Shown in pieces: positions 22,568 to 22,710 of a stretch of 22,710 nucleotides of DNA. Position 1 is the stretch's first letter. Each line of letters opens with the position of its first letter. Origin of the DNA: Prevotellaceae bacterium UBA1710. GTDB taxonomy: Bacteria > Bacteroidota > Bacteroidia > Bacteroidales > Bacteroidaceae. Under the pieces are notes generated by a model. It did no database searches. It saw nothing but the letters and a program-made list of their open reading frames with translations, and was not told where the DNA came from. Both the position numbers and the translations under genes were made by a program. Location: the NCBI GenBank assembly GCA_002317355.1, contig DCJC01000013.1, positions 1 through 22,710 of the forward strand. Reading direction: 5' to 3'.

Positions 22568-22710
22568 GTGTAGTGATAACGGAATAATATCTTCTGCCGA
22601 TTAGTTACTATTACTTAACCCAACTTTTACGTTTCTTTTCTGTTCTTATTGTTAATCAGCGATTTGCATTTTTGATTTGCTTTACTGTGTTCTACAAATT
22701 TTGATTTTTC
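22568..22710. other. Non-coding right edge
   Basis: A/T-rich sequence with no open frame of note, no clear promoter box and no RNA structure that I can support. It presumably leads to a gene outside the window. Confidence 0.5.

Noticed and set aside
1..22710. CRISPR array, rRNA or transposase
   Set aside because: No regularly spaced direct repeats, rRNA-like sequence or transposase motifs were found in the window.

Overview
The window looks like a Bacteroidetes (Bacteroidota) chromosome, most likely Prevotella/Segatella or a near relative. The promoters visible have the phylum-specific form (-33 TTTG-like box, about 19-20 nt, -7 box TAnnTTTG), Shine-Dalgarno sequences are mostly absent, and the housekeeping genes (typA, yfhO-like, SPFH/flotillin with NfeD-like partner) have a Bacteroidales flavour. 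Genus is an inference; no marker gene fixes it.

Region 1 (1-9291) is an accessory, AT-rich block (about 30% G+C in a sampled line of the ATPase-HEPN gene). It holds five tightly spaced plus-strand genes: (i) a phospholipase-D-like HKD protein, cut by the left edge, joined through a Gln-rich coiled coil to a YfaP/DUF2135-like beta domain; (ii) a small XRE-type HTH gene broken by a one-base frameshift; (iii) a 1700-residue protein combining a predicted LOTUS/OST-HTH RNA-binding domain, a cold-shock-like beta barrel, a long helical repeat region and a STAND/Arch_ATPase-like NTPase; (iv) a second NTPase ending in a HEPN-like Rx4H segment; (v) a WYL-domain regulator. The architecture is that of an NTP-driven conflict (probably anti-phage) system with an RNA-sensing arm and two possible effectors. 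I cannot match it to a named system; this is the best candidate for an undescribed one.

Region 2 (9292-14069) is a second accessory block of higher G+C (about 55% in a sampled helicase line): a small basic protein, two adjacent diverged paralogues of an unknown family, a Pif1-like helicase with a TPR-like tail, and a protein with two retropepsin-like aspartic protease motifs. The first two promoters carry the same dyad at the same distance upstream.

Region 3 (14070-22710) looks like core genome: tRNA-Pro(GGG), immediately followed by a membrane-anchored NucA-type nuclease, an NfeD-like protein and an SPFH/flotillin protein, then a YfhO-family membrane protein, a striking 205-bp nested palindrome, and typA/bipA closed by a strong intrinsic terminator. 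Long intergenic inverted repeats follow the flotillin gene and yfhO. No rRNA, CRISPR array, transposase or integrase gene is visible.
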